Assembly (NCBI GenBank): GCA_037501455.1
Contig: CM074855.1
Coordinates: 53,327,001 to 53,391,000 of the forward strand
From: Lantana camara
Taxonomy: Eukaryota; Streptophyta; Magnoliopsida; Lamiales; Verbenaceae
Length of the DNA: 64,000 nucleotides
Reading direction: 5' to 3'
Under the pieces are notes generated by a model, which was not told the origin of the DNA, did no database searches, and worked only from the letters and a program-made list of their open reading frames with translations. The position numbers and the translations under genes were made by a program. Shown piece after piece: positions 10,443 to 23,313 of the stretch (position 1 is the first letter of the stretch; every line of letters begins with the position of its first letter).

Positions 10443-13400
10443 TGTAACGCCCCAGTTTTTCAGTTTTAATAATGTGACGTATTTGTTTATAAATTGCGCA
10501 ATTTAATTATTTAATTATATGATTAATTGTTTATAAGTGTTTTTATTTGATTTAAACTGTAAACTATTGTTACTCTAAACTAATTTCAACATGGGGTAAG
10601 TGGCTTTAAATTTATTTAATATGGAATTTGAGTTTTAGTAATTTATTTATAACTATATGAATTTGTTCATGCGCATGAGTGTTCTATTTGCGCTTCGTTC
10701 ATATATGTAATGATATCGGATTGGTATGGAAATTTAGTATGTCGTAAACATGTGTGTTATGAACATGCCTATGTGCTCGGTTCATGTTTTCGGATTCATT
10801 TGACGTGTTTATGAATTTAATTTTGATTGTGGAACCAAGTCGGGGGCTAACGAGCAATTAGCGCACCCTTGGTTCCGTGCGTGATATCTTGAGCTCGGAA
10901 ATTCGGATTCGAATTCCGACACCTCCGTTGCCTTCGTATCGACGATCCGGAGACAATGGAACAAGCCTCATACCTTTTTGAGATCATTAAGACCTCCGAA
11001 ATCCAACCCTAACGAGCAACTCGTGCAAGAAGAACTCCTTTTGGTTGACTAGTCTTCATGGTGGGACCCCCTAACACCTCTTAACTTAACCCTACCTTAA
11101 CCATGACTTACCTACCTTGAGTTAAGCCCTTCCTATCCTCTTTTGCTCTGAAAACCGAGCCAAAACATCTCCTCTTGCAGCTGGAGCTGAACGAGAGAGA
11201 GAAGAAGAGGAGAAAGGAAGAAAACCCTTGGCCTTTGTGATTTTGAGCTCAAATCACCACCTTCCTTCACCAAAACATCAAGGTATGAATGTCTATGTCT
11301 TCTCTACTCAATTATGCTTGATTTCATCTATTTAAAACATGATTTGGATCAGATTTGATTAGGGTTTGAATTATGAGATTGGTATGAACTTTTAGGGATT
11401 TTTGCTCTTGTGACCTATATGTTTGTGTGGCTGAATTTCTTGCTTATATGTGATCATATGAACTTGTTTCTTGGCTTATTTCTTTCCTAACTGATAGTAT
11501 ATGATGTTAGGAGGATTTCATCTCTTGACCCTTTTATGAAATTATGAGATATGGAGCTCCAAACTTCATGTTCAAACTGTTTCCCCTGTTTTCGAACTGC
11601 TGTGTGAGATTTGGTGTTGTTGCATGATCATATGGCCTCCATTTCGTGTGAAAATGCATGGAGTTGATGTACACTCATTGTTCTATATGTTAGCATTCAT
11701 GCTTTAAGTATTTGGTTCCATTTGAAGCCTCAAAACCGCAAGACATGGCCTGTTCTTATGCATGATCTTTGACAGAATTGTTGCTGTTGAGTTTGGTAAC
11801 TTGTTGGTCCTTCTAATGTGCTTTAAATTGTACCATTTTGCATATATATGATTTATATTAGTTTTTTGGTATGTTAGCATGCATTCCCCAAAGTTTCAGA
11901 TCCAAATTCAAGCCCTAAGTACTTGATCAAGGCATGATAGAATCATTAGGGCTCATATGTCCGATTGTAGCGACCCAGTTTTGTTTCACGGTTTCGATGA
12001 TCTTAACGTGTGAATTAGCTTTTTCACTCTAAATGAAAAATGTTCATAACATGCCAAATATGTTTCATATTAAGTTTCAGAGCATTTGGAGTTTATTTGG
12101 TATGCCTTTGGATTGAGTTTGTTTGAGTTCAGTTTTGCCGGTTAGGTCTTGCATGCGCCTCAAGTTCTGTACCGTGACACCCCCGTGTCTCATTTACTCA
12201 TAAGAGGGAGACACGGGCGTGTCACACCATCTGGGCAGCTCTGTACTGAGCCACGCCGGTGGCTCAGTTTGGCTAAGGAAGGTGACACCCCCGTGTCCCT
12301 TCCCCTGTGCAGTCCGTGTTGCTTCCTTTTCGGGTTTTGATTTGTTTCACCTCTTGAATGGCTTTATCTCCTTTTGTGTTGAACTATGAACTTGTTTTAC
12401 TATATGTTAGGAGTAATATGGTGTAATTTCATGGCTTTTGGATGTGTTATAGGCATGCTTTTACGTAATGCCGTTTACGTGTGTTTATACGTCGTTTATG
12501 AATCGCATAGCTTATTTTCTATATCATATGACTTCTTCTTGTTGTCAAACCTTGGATATATGCTATGTTATGTAATATGAAGTATGTGGTAGCATTATGG
12601 AAGAGCTTGAATATGTTCTATGCTCCTATTTGAGTTCTTGAAATAAATTGATTGGACATATGAATTGAAGAATTTGAATGATTTATGATTGAACAAGTGA
12701 ATGAATTGGTTATATGATTTTCATGACTTAATATGATCTTTATGCCTACATATCATGCTTGTGCATTGCCGTGCGTCATATATGGTTCATTAAGAGTCTT
12801 GAGTCTCACGAACACGTCTTGTGGTCTTTTGTACAGTTTGTCTCCAGGGTGGAGAGCTTTTGATCGTTCAGGCACTTGGTGCTCGATCCTTGTTTCTTCA
12901 CGGTTAAGGTGAGGGTGGTTTTCGTTCTAGCTATGTACCAAACCCTACAACCTTTACGTGAAAAGCTTTGGCCAAAACCTTATGATTATATATATATATA
13001 TGATTTTCAAATGAAGTTATCGAGTAAATTCTTCTGAATTATACGTATGAGCGTATATGAGCTTAAAAATGGTTTTGTAACGAGGCTATGCTCCAAACCG
13101 TGTGTCTTCATGCTAGCTACGGAATAGGATGACACGGAGAGGTACGTATATAGCATATGCCGAATTACACGGTAAGGTATTTATGAATTATGTTATGTAT
13201 ATGAATTGATATGTTTTGGCGAGAGTATGCAAATATGATATGTTCACGGGCCCCGGGACTTAGTATATGTGGCTAACCGAGGAAGCAAGGGCTGACGGGG
13301 ATCCCATATACTAGTCCCACATTATATACGGTGATACCGGCCCTCGCTAGGAGGTTTAGCGGGGAATGGGAGCTGAGTGCCCTTGGGGGAGTCATGAAAC

Positions 13401-14339
13401 CCCATTGGTCTATGATTGAGGTGGTCGGGTCTTGCAAGCCCGTCCACCACCCGGAGGAAGAAGGTTGGTTATGATATGATTTATACTTATGATTATGAAT
13501 ATGTTATGATTGATAGGCACCGTGCGGGAAGGCCGGGACACGGATTGCCCAAACGAATATGATTTAGGATTTGATATATGAATTGTGTGTATTATGATAT
13601 ATCGTATGAACACCTAATTAACATACTAATGATATTTGTCGTACACGGTCGGAGTTTGGTTGGAGATTGTGCACGCTCACTCGCCGAGCCTTATATTTAT
13701 GTATGATTTATGAATGAAATGAATTAATATGAATTAGTCGTAAAAGTCGAGCATTGTTTATCTATTTTCTTGCCCTTTTTGGGAACTAAATTCAAATAAA
13801 ACCTTGCTCGGGATTTATGACTTGCATGTGCATGTTTTATATATATATGTATCGCTCCTGCTCACTCAGTCTTCTAGAGACTGACACTCTCCCTCCCCAA
13901 CACTTTAGTGTGCAGGTTTGGCTTTGGAGATTCGAGCTAGGCGGAGGTGTTTGGAGTCTTTTTGTGGTCAAGTTAGTTAGAAGAGTCTCTGCACTCATTC
14001 ATGTATTAGATTTATGTATGATTCGATTCCTTAGTATCCCGAACTTGAATATTTATGAAATTATTATTGAATTGATTTTATTGGGATTTGCTATGTTTTG
14101 AAAAGAGGCCTGAAGAGCCCAAATTCTACTTATGGTTTGTATGATTGAACTTTGGTTTTACTGTGCATTATATTTTGTTGTTTGGTTATCACTGTAGGGT
14201 CTAGCTCCGCCTGGCTTAGGAAGGTTTTTATGTTTGTCTCCCGTTCGCTATGGTTTGATACGGGTGCGGGTTTACTGTTTCGTTACTCGTGTTGGGCGAT
14301 AGTGCGGGGGATGTGGTGCCTCACGTGCGGGGTGCTACA
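10443..14339 (+). repeat. L1 3' LTR
   Basis: A 3,897-bp copy of the 5' LTR, followed by the ATGTA duplication. By eye about 16 of the roughly 20 differences fall between the equivalents of 4505 and 5754 in the 5' LTR. None falls in the first 560 bp, and about four fall in the last 2 kb. Confidence 0.94.
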
Positions 14340-14344
14340 ATGTA

Positions 14345-14603
14345 GATCTTCTAACCGAATCTACCAAGAATTTGATAATTGAAGGATTTGATAGAACTCG
14401 AGATTTTGGTGTGATTAAGACTGTATACTTGACTTGATCGAGGAAGGGTTTAGTACTACAATTGTAAGAAAATCACATGCTGGTCGGCCGCCCCAACAGT
14501 GATTGATCACAATTTAAGCACTAAAGACACGAGAGTACATATGAGACTCTATGAATGATGAACCCCAGATTTCCGCAACCTGGGGCTCTGATACCACTTT
14601 AAT
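14345..14603 (-). other. Element A internal region, unit 1, remainder (with PBS)
   Basis: The continuation of A's first internal unit after L1. It ends with the reverse-complement PBS GGCTCTGATACCA (14584-14596), seven bases from the next LTR. Beside the PBS, CCCCAG (14563-14568) and CTGGGG (14580-14585) form a 6-bp stem. No coding capacity. Confidence 0.88.
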
Positions 14604-17600
14604 TGTAGCGCCTCCCCAGCACTACAACCCCGCACCGCAATACTCCCTGAGTGGAGGTTAGACCCAACACCCAGGAAATACTACGGCGAACGGTCAGGAT
14701 AATATGAATGGAGTATGTGACACAGTGCAGCAGAAGATAAAGAGATTCAACTTTACCAATGAACGGGGAGGATAACGTACAATGAGCAAGGATTATCATT
14801 ATTGATCATAGTAGTTTGCAGAAGAGTACAACAGGTTGACATGCAAGGACAAAGTATGAGATGGTTTGTTTCTGCAGAGAGTAGGCTCAAGACAATGTAC
14901 TCTTAGGATCGGATCCAACCTACGGTTGTAGTGCTTCAAGATACCTCTAGTTGTCGTTCATTGATTCCTGAAATCATGCATTTTAAAAATAGGCGAGAGG
15001 GTTAGTCAAAGTGACTAAGTGAAGGGGGGTATAATAACCTATATGTATATGTGTATATATATATATATGTATATGATCAAGAAGATCTTGATCTGAAATA
15101 ATAGCAATAGGATATAGCAAATAGAAACGGTTCATAATAATTGTAAAACAGGGATAGGGGTAGTTTGGAATATTTGTAGAAATATGAACCGTTTGTAACA
15201 AGAACATTAATGCCCGCAAGCTAGGCCTTTCCATCCATAACTCCTTGAATAATTGGTAAAATAGTATCGGGCTGATCAGGCTCCGATACTTCAATAAAAC
15301 CAAGAATATTAACTCCACTACTCCTTGATGTCAATAGGGAATCAAACCCTAGAGACCACGAACTAGATTCGGGAGGCAGCTATCTCTCCCTCATCCCTTG
15401 GCGTGGAGTAACTAACCTCCAGTTAAACCACTACCAAGAGGTGGTGGCAGTCCGCAGCACCAACAATACCCTCGGCCCGATACCTTCCGGGTAATTGCTC
15501 GCTACGGTTACAGCCGGGGCCCATAACAGGAATCGAGAACAATATTTTGCTTGCATAACCCGGAATCAATGTTTTAATAAAATGGACTTGAAATATATAA
15601 TGTTCTAGAAAAACGTTGATTCCGGCAAGAAAGTATTTTTCCCTTAAGAGGGACATTGTAGTAGAGTAATATGTATATAAGGTAATAAATCAAAATAGTA
15701 GGTAGGCTTGAAAATAGTTTTTATATAGATACATATGTATAGGCATGATTCCAGTTGAAAACATTTTAACCCTCACCTATACCGATAGTCAGACATTGTA
15801 ATGTGGATTCCAGTGCGCCTGAAAGTATTAACTACTATAGGCTTAGAACTAGGTTCCTAATTTTAATTAGATAATCACATAAAACACATAATGTTCATGC
15901 ATAAAAGGGTTACACATACTCTAATCAATTAAACACATAAACTATATCATGTTAGAGAATTCTCGGTAAACTCTAATTTTAACCGTTTAAGGGAAATTAA
16001 GTAATTAATCAGGTTTCATGAATTCTTTAACCACTTGAATATTTATTAATCACATTATAATCTTAATTATAACATTAGAAATGGAATTTAGAATTTAATT
16101 TGACAATATAGGTTATATTTTGAAAATAATTCATAATTTACTGATTTTTGGAAAATTCGGATAAAATCTTTATTTAAAAATTCCAAAACTAATTTTATAA
16201 TTATTTTAATAATATTTTCGAAATTATCAGCTTATGGGTTGACCAAAAAGTCAAAGTTACTATTGAAAACATTTACTATTCAATTTCTTATGAATTAAAC
16301 ACTTTATAACACAAAATCGAACACACATACTCACACACTATCACAAGTGCACTTAAAATTATTCAAGAACAACATGAACATGTTCTTGAGCCTATTTGAA
16401 TATTCAAAGAAGGTATGTAACACACTTGATAATATTCATATTTATAACATAGAATTTGAGGCATAATATAGCAAAATATATTAATTCTCTATGAAAAATA
16501 ATTCTAAATAAATTATTCTTGACATGAATTTAATCAAACAAGGTCATAATTATTTAAACACATATTCATATCATATCATATCATAACTCATGCGTTTAAT
16601 TAAATAGAATGCATATATCTTATCACATTTTTCCTAAACTAGCATAAATAGCATATATTTCATAAAATAAATTCCTAAAGCATAATTTAATTAATCCTAG
16701 GCAGGCTACTATTATTTTTATACTAAGAACATTATATAAAGCATGAAATAATAAAAGAAAAACATACCTTAGAGAGAAGGAGAGGGAATGTCGTGAGAAT
16801 TGGGAGAGAGGGAGTGATTTTGTGTGTTGATTTGTGAGGTATAAATGAGGCTTAAGGGGGGTATTTATAGGTAGTCATGAGGGGTCTCTAAGCAATAAAT
16901 GAAAGTTTATGGGAGATGTGGTTGCCTAATGTTTCAACAAATGCTTGGTAATTAAATTGGAGATGTGGTTAAATTACATGTTAAACAAATGCTAGGTAAT
17001 TAACTAGGTAATGTGGAGAAATTATGCTCATTTGTTTAATCCTTCTAGAAGATCATGTGGTCATGGATGATGTCATTTTGAATAAAAATAAATGTAAAAA
17101 TAATATAAAATTTATTCAGGAGTCGAGAGGTAAAAGATTGAAGTAGTGAATTAATGAAAGAATGGGTGAAAAATGAGCTTTGTTTTGATTATAAATGTGA
17201 AATATTTAGAGCTTTTGTTTATAAATTATAAATATTAAAGATGATGAAAATCATAGGAAAATTATATAAACGAAGCTATGATAGAGTTTAAAGTTGGGAA
17301 AAATCACTATAATTTAGAGAAAAATTCAAGGATCGTTTCAAGTATAATTTCGACTATTGAATAAAAGCTAATTTGTTCAAAATAAAATGATGATTTTTAG
17401 AAAGGAAAATATTTATAAAATATGCTATGGTGAGATCGAGTTTTTGGCAAATGCATGAAAATTCATAAAATAATTTAAGGATCGTTTTGGTTATAATTTT
17501 GAATATAAAAAAGTAGATGTGTAAGGATTTATTGATGATCGAATCATAAGCTAGGGTTTTTGCCGGTTTTTGATACTACGGGAGTTAGGATGGGAATTAT

Positions 17601-17754
17601 GGTTCACGGAGAGTATCACGATCCTCGAAATAATGTGAGGATTCTTTTGGTTAAAATATTGGGTAATGAAAGTATTTCGGGAAATGTAAGAATATTTTTG
17701 AGCTATAGGGGTATTTTCGTAATTTCCAACTTGCCCCTGTTTCGGGCTGTTACA
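14604..17754 (-). repeat. Element A, LTR 2 (shared middle LTR)
   Basis: A 3,151-bp LTR that serves two units at once: a PBS lies to its left and a PPT to its right, both in minus orientation. Private differences against LTR 1 and LTR 3 all lie in its first ~450 bp (for example CAGCAG for CAGCGG and GATCATAG for GATCAAAG). Confidence 0.93.
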
Positions 17755-18542
17755 ATCCTTCCCCCTTAAAAAGAATCTGTCCTCAGATTCTCCTCATGTT
17801 TCATAATAACTTTAAGTAATATTGATATCGTCCATTTATGATAAGACAGGTTTCCAAAGGAGGACTTACTTTTAAACACATAAGGCAATTGTTCAAGTAA
17901 GAAATTTGAATGCGCACATAAATGATGCAATGAATGCATGGCGCCAGGATTAGTAACTGGCGTGTTTAGAATGCATACCTTTAACAACTTTGGGGATGAC
18001 AATTTTAAGCTGCAACCACCCTTATAGGGATAATATAATGCATGGTAGTTGAGAATGATGTGCAGATGATCGCAAAATTAAAATTACCAAGTAATAGCAA
18101 TTAACAGACACAACATCCTTAGCGAAGATAAAGCATATATAAAGGCACAGGAAATTAATAAGTTAGTTTTCGGTCCTACTGGTATCTTGAAGCAATTCTA
18201 ATAACTTAGGATTGGAACGAATTAGAAAGTATAAGTGAAGTGCTTCCATGAGTTAAGAATACTAGTATGATGAAGGAGATGTAGATCTTCTAACCGAATC
18301 TACCAAGAATTTGATAATTGAAGGATTTGATAGAACTCGAGATTTTGGTGTGATTAAGACTGTATACTTGACTTGATCGAGGAAGGGTTTAGTACTACAA
18401 TTGTAAGAAAATCACATGCTGGTCGGCCGCCCCAACAGTGATTGATCACAATTTAAGCACTAAAGACACGAGAGTACATATGAGACTCTATGAATGATGA
18501 ACCCCAGATTTCCGCAACCTGGGGCTCTGATACCACTTTAAT
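17755..18542 (-). other. Element A internal region, unit 2 (788 bp, uninterrupted)
   Basis: A complete internal region with reverse-complement PPT (17756-17767), PPT hairpin (17773-17790) and PBS (18523-18535). It differs from unit 1 by only a few bases and carries the empty site of L1 (AAGGAGATGTAGATC). A 78-codon frame at 17766-18002 has no recognisable similarity. The region is non-coding as far as I can tell. Confidence 0.9.
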
Positions 18543-21500
18543 TGTAGCGCCTCCCCAGCACTACAACCCCGCACCGCAATACTCCCTGAGTGGAGGTTAG
18601 ACCCAACACCCAGGAAATACTACGGCGAACGGTCAGGATAATATGAATGGAGTATGTGACACAGTGCAGCGGAAGATAAAGAGATTCAACTTTACCAATG
18701 AACGGGGAGGATAACGTACAATGAGCAAGGATTATCATTATTGATCAAAGTAGTTTGCAGAAGAGTACAACAGGTTGACATGCAAGGACAAAGTATGAGA
18801 TGGTTTGTTTCTGCAGAGAGTAGGCTCAAGACAATGTACTCTTAGGATCGGATCCAACCTACGGTTGTAGTGCTTCAAGATACCTCTAGTTGTCGTTCAT
18901 TGATTCCTGAAATCATGCCTTTTAAAAATAGGCGAGAGGGTTAGTCAAAGTGACTAAGTGAAGAGGGGTATAATAACTTATATGTATATGTGTATATATA
19001 TATATATGTATATGATCAAGAAGATCTTGATCTGAAATAATAGCAATAGGATATAGCAAATAGAAACGGTTCATAATAATTGTAAAACAGGGATAGGGGT
19101 AGTTTGGAATATTTGTAGAAATATGAACCGTTTGTAACAAGAACATTAATGCCCGCAAGCTAGGCCTTTCCATCCATAACTCCTTGAATAATTGGTAAAA
19201 TAGTATCGGGCTGATCAGGCTCCGATACTTCAATAAAACCAAGAATATTAACTCCACTACTCCTTGATGTCAATAGGGAATCAAACCCTAGAGACCACGA
19301 ACTAGATTCGGGAGGCAGCTATCTCTCCCTCATCCCTTGGCGTGGAGTAACTAACCTCCAGTTAAACCACTACCAAGAGGTGGTGGCAGTCCGCAGCACC
19401 AACAATACCCTCGGCCCGATACCTTCCGGGTAATTGCTCGCTACGGTTACAGCCGGGGCCCATAACAGGAATCGAGAACAATATTTTGCTTGCATAACCC
19501 GGAATCAATGTTTTAATAAAATGGACTTGAAATATATAATGTTCTAGAAAAACGTTGATTCCGGCAAGAAAGTATTTTTCCCTTAAGAGGGACATTGTAG
19601 TAGAGTAATATGTATATAAGGTAATAAATCAAAATAGTAGGTAGGCTTGAAAATAGTTTTTATATAGATACATATGTATAGGCATGATTCCAGTTGAAAA
19701 CATTTTAACCCTCACCTATACCGATAGTCAGACATTGTAATGTGGATTCCAGTGCGCCTGAAAGTATTAACTACTATAGGCTTAGAACTAGGTTCCTAAT
19801 TTTAATTAGATAATCACATAAAACACATAATGTTCATGCATAAAAGGGTTACACATACTCTAATCAATTAAACACATAAACTATATCATGTTAGAGAATT
19901 CTCGGTAAACTCTAATTTTAACCGTTTAAGGGAAATTAAGTAATTAATCAGGTTTCATGAATTCTTTAACCACTTGAATATTTATTAATCACATTATAAT
20001 CTTAATTATAACATTAGAAATGGAATTTAGAATTTAATTTGACAATATAGGTTATATTTTGAAAATAATTCATAATTTACTGATTTTTGGAAAATTCGGA
20101 TAAAATCTTTATTTAAAAATTCCAAAACTAATTTTATAATTATTTTAATAATATTTTCGAAATTATCAGCTTATGGGTTGACCAAAAAGTCAAAGTTACT
20201 ATTGAAAACATTTACTATTCAATTTCTTATGAATTAAACACTTTATAACACAAAATCGAACACACATACTCACACACTATCACAAGTGCACTTAAAATTA
20301 TTCAAGAACAACATGAACATGTTCTTGAGCCTATTTGAATATTCAAAGAAGGTATGTAACACACTTGATAATATTCATATTTATAACATAGAATTTGAGG
20401 CATAATATAGCAAAATATATTAATTCTCTATGAAAAATAATTCTAAATAAATTATTCTTGACATGAATTTAATCAAACAAGGTCATAATTATTTAAACAC
20501 ATATTCATATCATATCATATCATAACTCATGCGTTTAATTAAATAGAATGCATATATCTTATCACATTTTTCCTAAACTAGCATAAATAGCATATATTTC
20601 ATAAAATAAATTCCTAAAGCATAATTTAATTAATCCTAGGCAGGCTACTATTATTTTTATACTAAGAACATTATATAAAGCATGAAATAATAAAAGAAAA
20701 ACATACCTTAGAGAGAAGGAGAGGGAATGTCGTGAGAATTGGGAGAGAGGGAGTGATTTTGTGTGTTGATTTGTGAGGTATAAATGAGGCTTAAGGGGGG
20801 TATTTATAGGTAGTCATGAGGGGTCTCTAAGCAATAAATGAAAGTTTATGGGAGATGTGGTTGCCTAATGTTTCAACAAATGCTTGGTAATTAAATTGGA
20901 GATGTGGTTAAATTACATGTTAAACAAATGATAGGTAATTAACTAGGTAATGTGGAGAAATTATGCTCATTTGTTTAATCCTTCTAGAAGATCATGTGGT
21001 CATGGATGATGTCATTTTGAATAAAAGTAAATGTAAAAATAATATAAAATTTATTCAGGAGTCGAGAGGTAAAAGATTGAAGTAGTGAATTAATGAAAGA
21101 ATGGGTGAAAAATGAGCTTTGTTTTGATTATAAATGTGAAATATTTAGAGCTTTTGTTTATAAATTATAAATATTAAAGATGATGAAAATCATAGGAAAA
21201 TTATATAAACGAAGCTATGATAGAGTTTTTGTAACAGCCTGAAAACCCGCCGTTCGATATTGTCCGCTTTGGATGGGAACCAGACCCCGAAGGGAACCAC
21301 CCTCACGGTTTTGTTTCTCCCAGGTGGGAACCAGACCCCGAAGGGAACCACCCAGGAAAAGGCCTCTACAAGGGGAGGGGGATCCACCACTTTATAAAGT
21401 GGCTTCAAGCCCACCTCCAATCCGATGTGGGACAAAGCACCTTTGGCTATTACAGTCCACCCCCTTAAGAGGGCCCAGCATCCTCGCTGGCACACCGAAT

Positions 21501-22219
21501 CCGGGTCCCCGGCTCTGATACCATTTGTAACAGCCTGAAAACCCGCCGTTCGATATTGTCCGCTTTGGATGGGAACCAGACCCCGAAGGGAACCACCCTC
21601 ACGGTTTTGTTTCTCCCAGGTGGGAACCAGACCCCGAAGGGAACCACCCAGGAAAAGGCCTCTACAAGGGGAGGGGGATCCACCACTTTATAAAGTGGCT
21701 TCAAGCCCACCTCCAATCCGATGTGGGACAAATCACCTTTGGCTATTACAGTTTAAAGTTGGGAAAAATCACTATAATTTAGAGAAAAATTCAAGGATCG
21801 TTTCAAGTATAATTTCGACTATTGAATAAAAGCTAATTTGTTCAAAATAAAATGATGATTTTTAGAAAGGAAAATATTTATAAAATATGCTATGGTGAGA
21901 TCGAGTTTTTGGCAAATGCATGAAAATTCATAAAATAATTTAAGGATCGTTTTGGTTATAATTTTGAATATAAAAAAGTAGATGTGTAAGGATTTATTGA
22001 TGATCGAATCATAAGCTAGGGTTTTTGTCGGTTTTTGATACTACGGGAGTTAGGATGGGAATTATGGTTCACGGAGAGTATCACGATCCTCGAAATAATG
22101 TGAGGATTCTTTTGGTTAAAATATTGGGTAATGAAAGTATTTCGGGAAATGTAAGAATATTTTTGAGCTATAGGGGTATTTTCGTAATTTCCAACTTGCC
22201 CCTGTTTCGGGCTGTTACA
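18543..22219 (-). repeat. Element A, LTR 3 (5' LTR), carrying a TRIM
   Basis: Same LTR as 259-3409 plus a 526-bp insertion (521-bp TRIM and 5-bp duplication). It ends at GGGCTGTTACA, then TACCC and element B's integrase. Private differences are near 20930, 21027 and 22028. Confidence 0.93.
21230..21750 (-). mobile_element. TRIM element (terminal-repeat retrotransposon in miniature)
   Basis: Two 225-bp LTRs (21230-21454 and 21526-21750), TGTAACAGCC...GGCTATTACA, flank only 71 bp. That internal piece holds a reverse-complement PPT (CCACCCCCTTAAGAGG) and an initiator-Met PBS (GGCTCTGATACCA, 21511-21523). The flanks GTTTT/GTTTA (21225-21229, 21751-21755) are a 5-bp duplication with one change. 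The LTRs differ by about one base, so the insertion is recent. Phrases such as GATATTGTCCGCTTTGG, CCGATGTGGGA and CAGCATCCTCGCTGGCACACCG match, from memory, a TRIM family widespread in eudicots. An internal near-repeat of about 24 bp (GGGAACCAGACCCCGAAGGG...) occurs twice per LTR. It has no coding capacity, so it moved in trans. Confidence 0.92.
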
Positions 22220-23313
22220 TACCCGGTCTCCAACTTCGAATTCAAGATCCCTTCGGCGACGGTCGGCGTAGCTCTTTTGTCTATCTTGAGCTGATTTCAT
22301 CCGTTGTTGAATTTGTTGAACTTTCTCAATCATTTCCCGAATGGCTTTAGAAGGTTTTTCCAATTTCTCATCCTTCTTCACGCCTTCTTGTTTAGTCCAC
22401 TTCCACTCCTCAAGGTCGAAGAACAACGGAGAACGACATTTCCGGCTGTAGAGTAGCTCGTAAGGAGCCATCCCAATCGAGGCTTGAAAACTGTTATTGT
22501 AGGCGAATTCAATAAGAGGTAGTTGCTCATGCCACGAAGTCTGAAAATCCAAGGAACAAGCCTGAAGTAGATCTTCCAAATACCTTATCAACCTCTCGGA
22601 CTGACCATCGGTTTGAGGATGAAATGAAGTGCTAAAGTTAAGCTTCGTCCCCAAAATTCCTTGTAATTCCTGCCACAACTTAGAAGTAAACCTCGGATCC
22701 CTATCTGACATGATACTCACTGGAATCCCATGAAGTCTAACAATCTCCCTGTTATAAATCTCGGCCAACTTACGAATCTTGAAAGACATCAGAACCGGCA
22801 GAAAATGTGCAGACTTAGTTAAACGGTCCACGATTACCCAAATGCCGTCAAATCCACCTTTCACTCTATGCAACCCAGTTACAAAATCCATCGTCACCTG
22901 TTCCCACTTCCACTCGGGGATAGGTAACGGCTGTAGAAGACCTCCGGGTTTTTAATGCTCGGCTTTCACTTGCTGACAATTCATACAGTGTCTCACATAC
23001 TCGGCGACGTCTTTCTTCAATCCCTGCCACCAATAGTATTGCCTTAAATCTTTATACATCTTGTTTCCTCCTGGGTGGATAGAATAAGCTGACTTGTGAG
23101 CTTCTTCGAGCAATACCCGTTTCAACTCTTCGGGTACGACCACGCGGTTCTTGAAACGAAGAAGTCCGGTTTCATCAAACCCGAATGGACATTCTGGATC
23201 CTCCTTTGCTTTGGTTACCAACTTTTGAACTTTCGGATCCTTGGTCTGAACCTCGAACAACCGATATTTCAAATCCGGTTGGATAGTAATGTTAGAAACT
23301 CGAGCTTTGATCA
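22220..23313 (-). pseudogene. Element B integrase: zinc-binding domain and catalytic core
   Basis: Read on minus from C's target duplication to A's. It starts with the RNase H/integrase linker. The H2C2 zinc-binding domain follows (HKSAYSIHPGG...CMNCQQVKAEH), then the DDE core: MDF, SDRDPRFTS and GQSERLIRYLED give the three acidic residues. Next comes the region down to EFEVGDRV, where the A insertion cuts it. A premature stop (plus-strand TTA at 22952-22954) stands where the family normally has Gln before KPGG. Element C interrupts the upstream side at 23314. The integrase would insert cDNA into the genome, but this copy cannot make a full product. Confidence 0.93.

Larger units (their letters stand above)
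3939..14339 (+). mobile_element. Element L1: non-autonomous long-LTR (LARD-type) retrotransposon
   Basis: A complete plus-strand element of 10,401 bp inserted in the first internal region of A. The target duplication is ATGTA (3934-3938 and 14340-14344); the empty site is visible intact in A's second unit near 18275-18290. Both LTRs are 3,897 bp (TGTAACGCC...GTGCTACA). The PBS is TGGTATCAGAGCC at 7844 and the PPT AAGGGGGAGAG is at 10430-10440. The 2.6-kb internal region has no intact gag-pol, so transposition must have used another element's proteins. Leader and LTR ends resemble those of B and F. By eye about 20 LTR mismatches, unevenly spread. Confidence 0.95.
259..22219 (-). mobile_element. 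Element A: non-autonomous LTR element present as a tandem dimer
   Basis: The structure is LTR (259-3409), internal, LTR (14604-17754), internal (17755-18542), LTR (18543-22219). It is flanked once by the 5-bp duplication TACCC. LTRs begin TGTAGCGCC and end GTTACA on the plus strand. Reverse-complement PPTs (CCTTCCCCCTT) follow the first and second LTRs, and reverse-complement initiator-Met PBSs precede the second and third, so both units point to minus. The internal region is only 788 bp in each unit (the first is 529 + 259 bp around L1) and has no gag-pol. LTRs are 3,151 bp once the TRIM is removed from the third. By eye they differ pairwise at about 7-9 positions, so the structure is young. 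Confidence 0.93.

Noticed and set aside
21469..21518. Cassandra-type TRIM with a 5S rRNA promoter
   Set aside because: No 5S-like box A or box C sequence is visible; the motifs fit a different eudicot TRIM family.
21190..21829. Four frames of 81-101 codons over the TRIM
   Set aside because: They lie across LTR copies and junctions of a non-coding 521-bp element and read differently on each strand.
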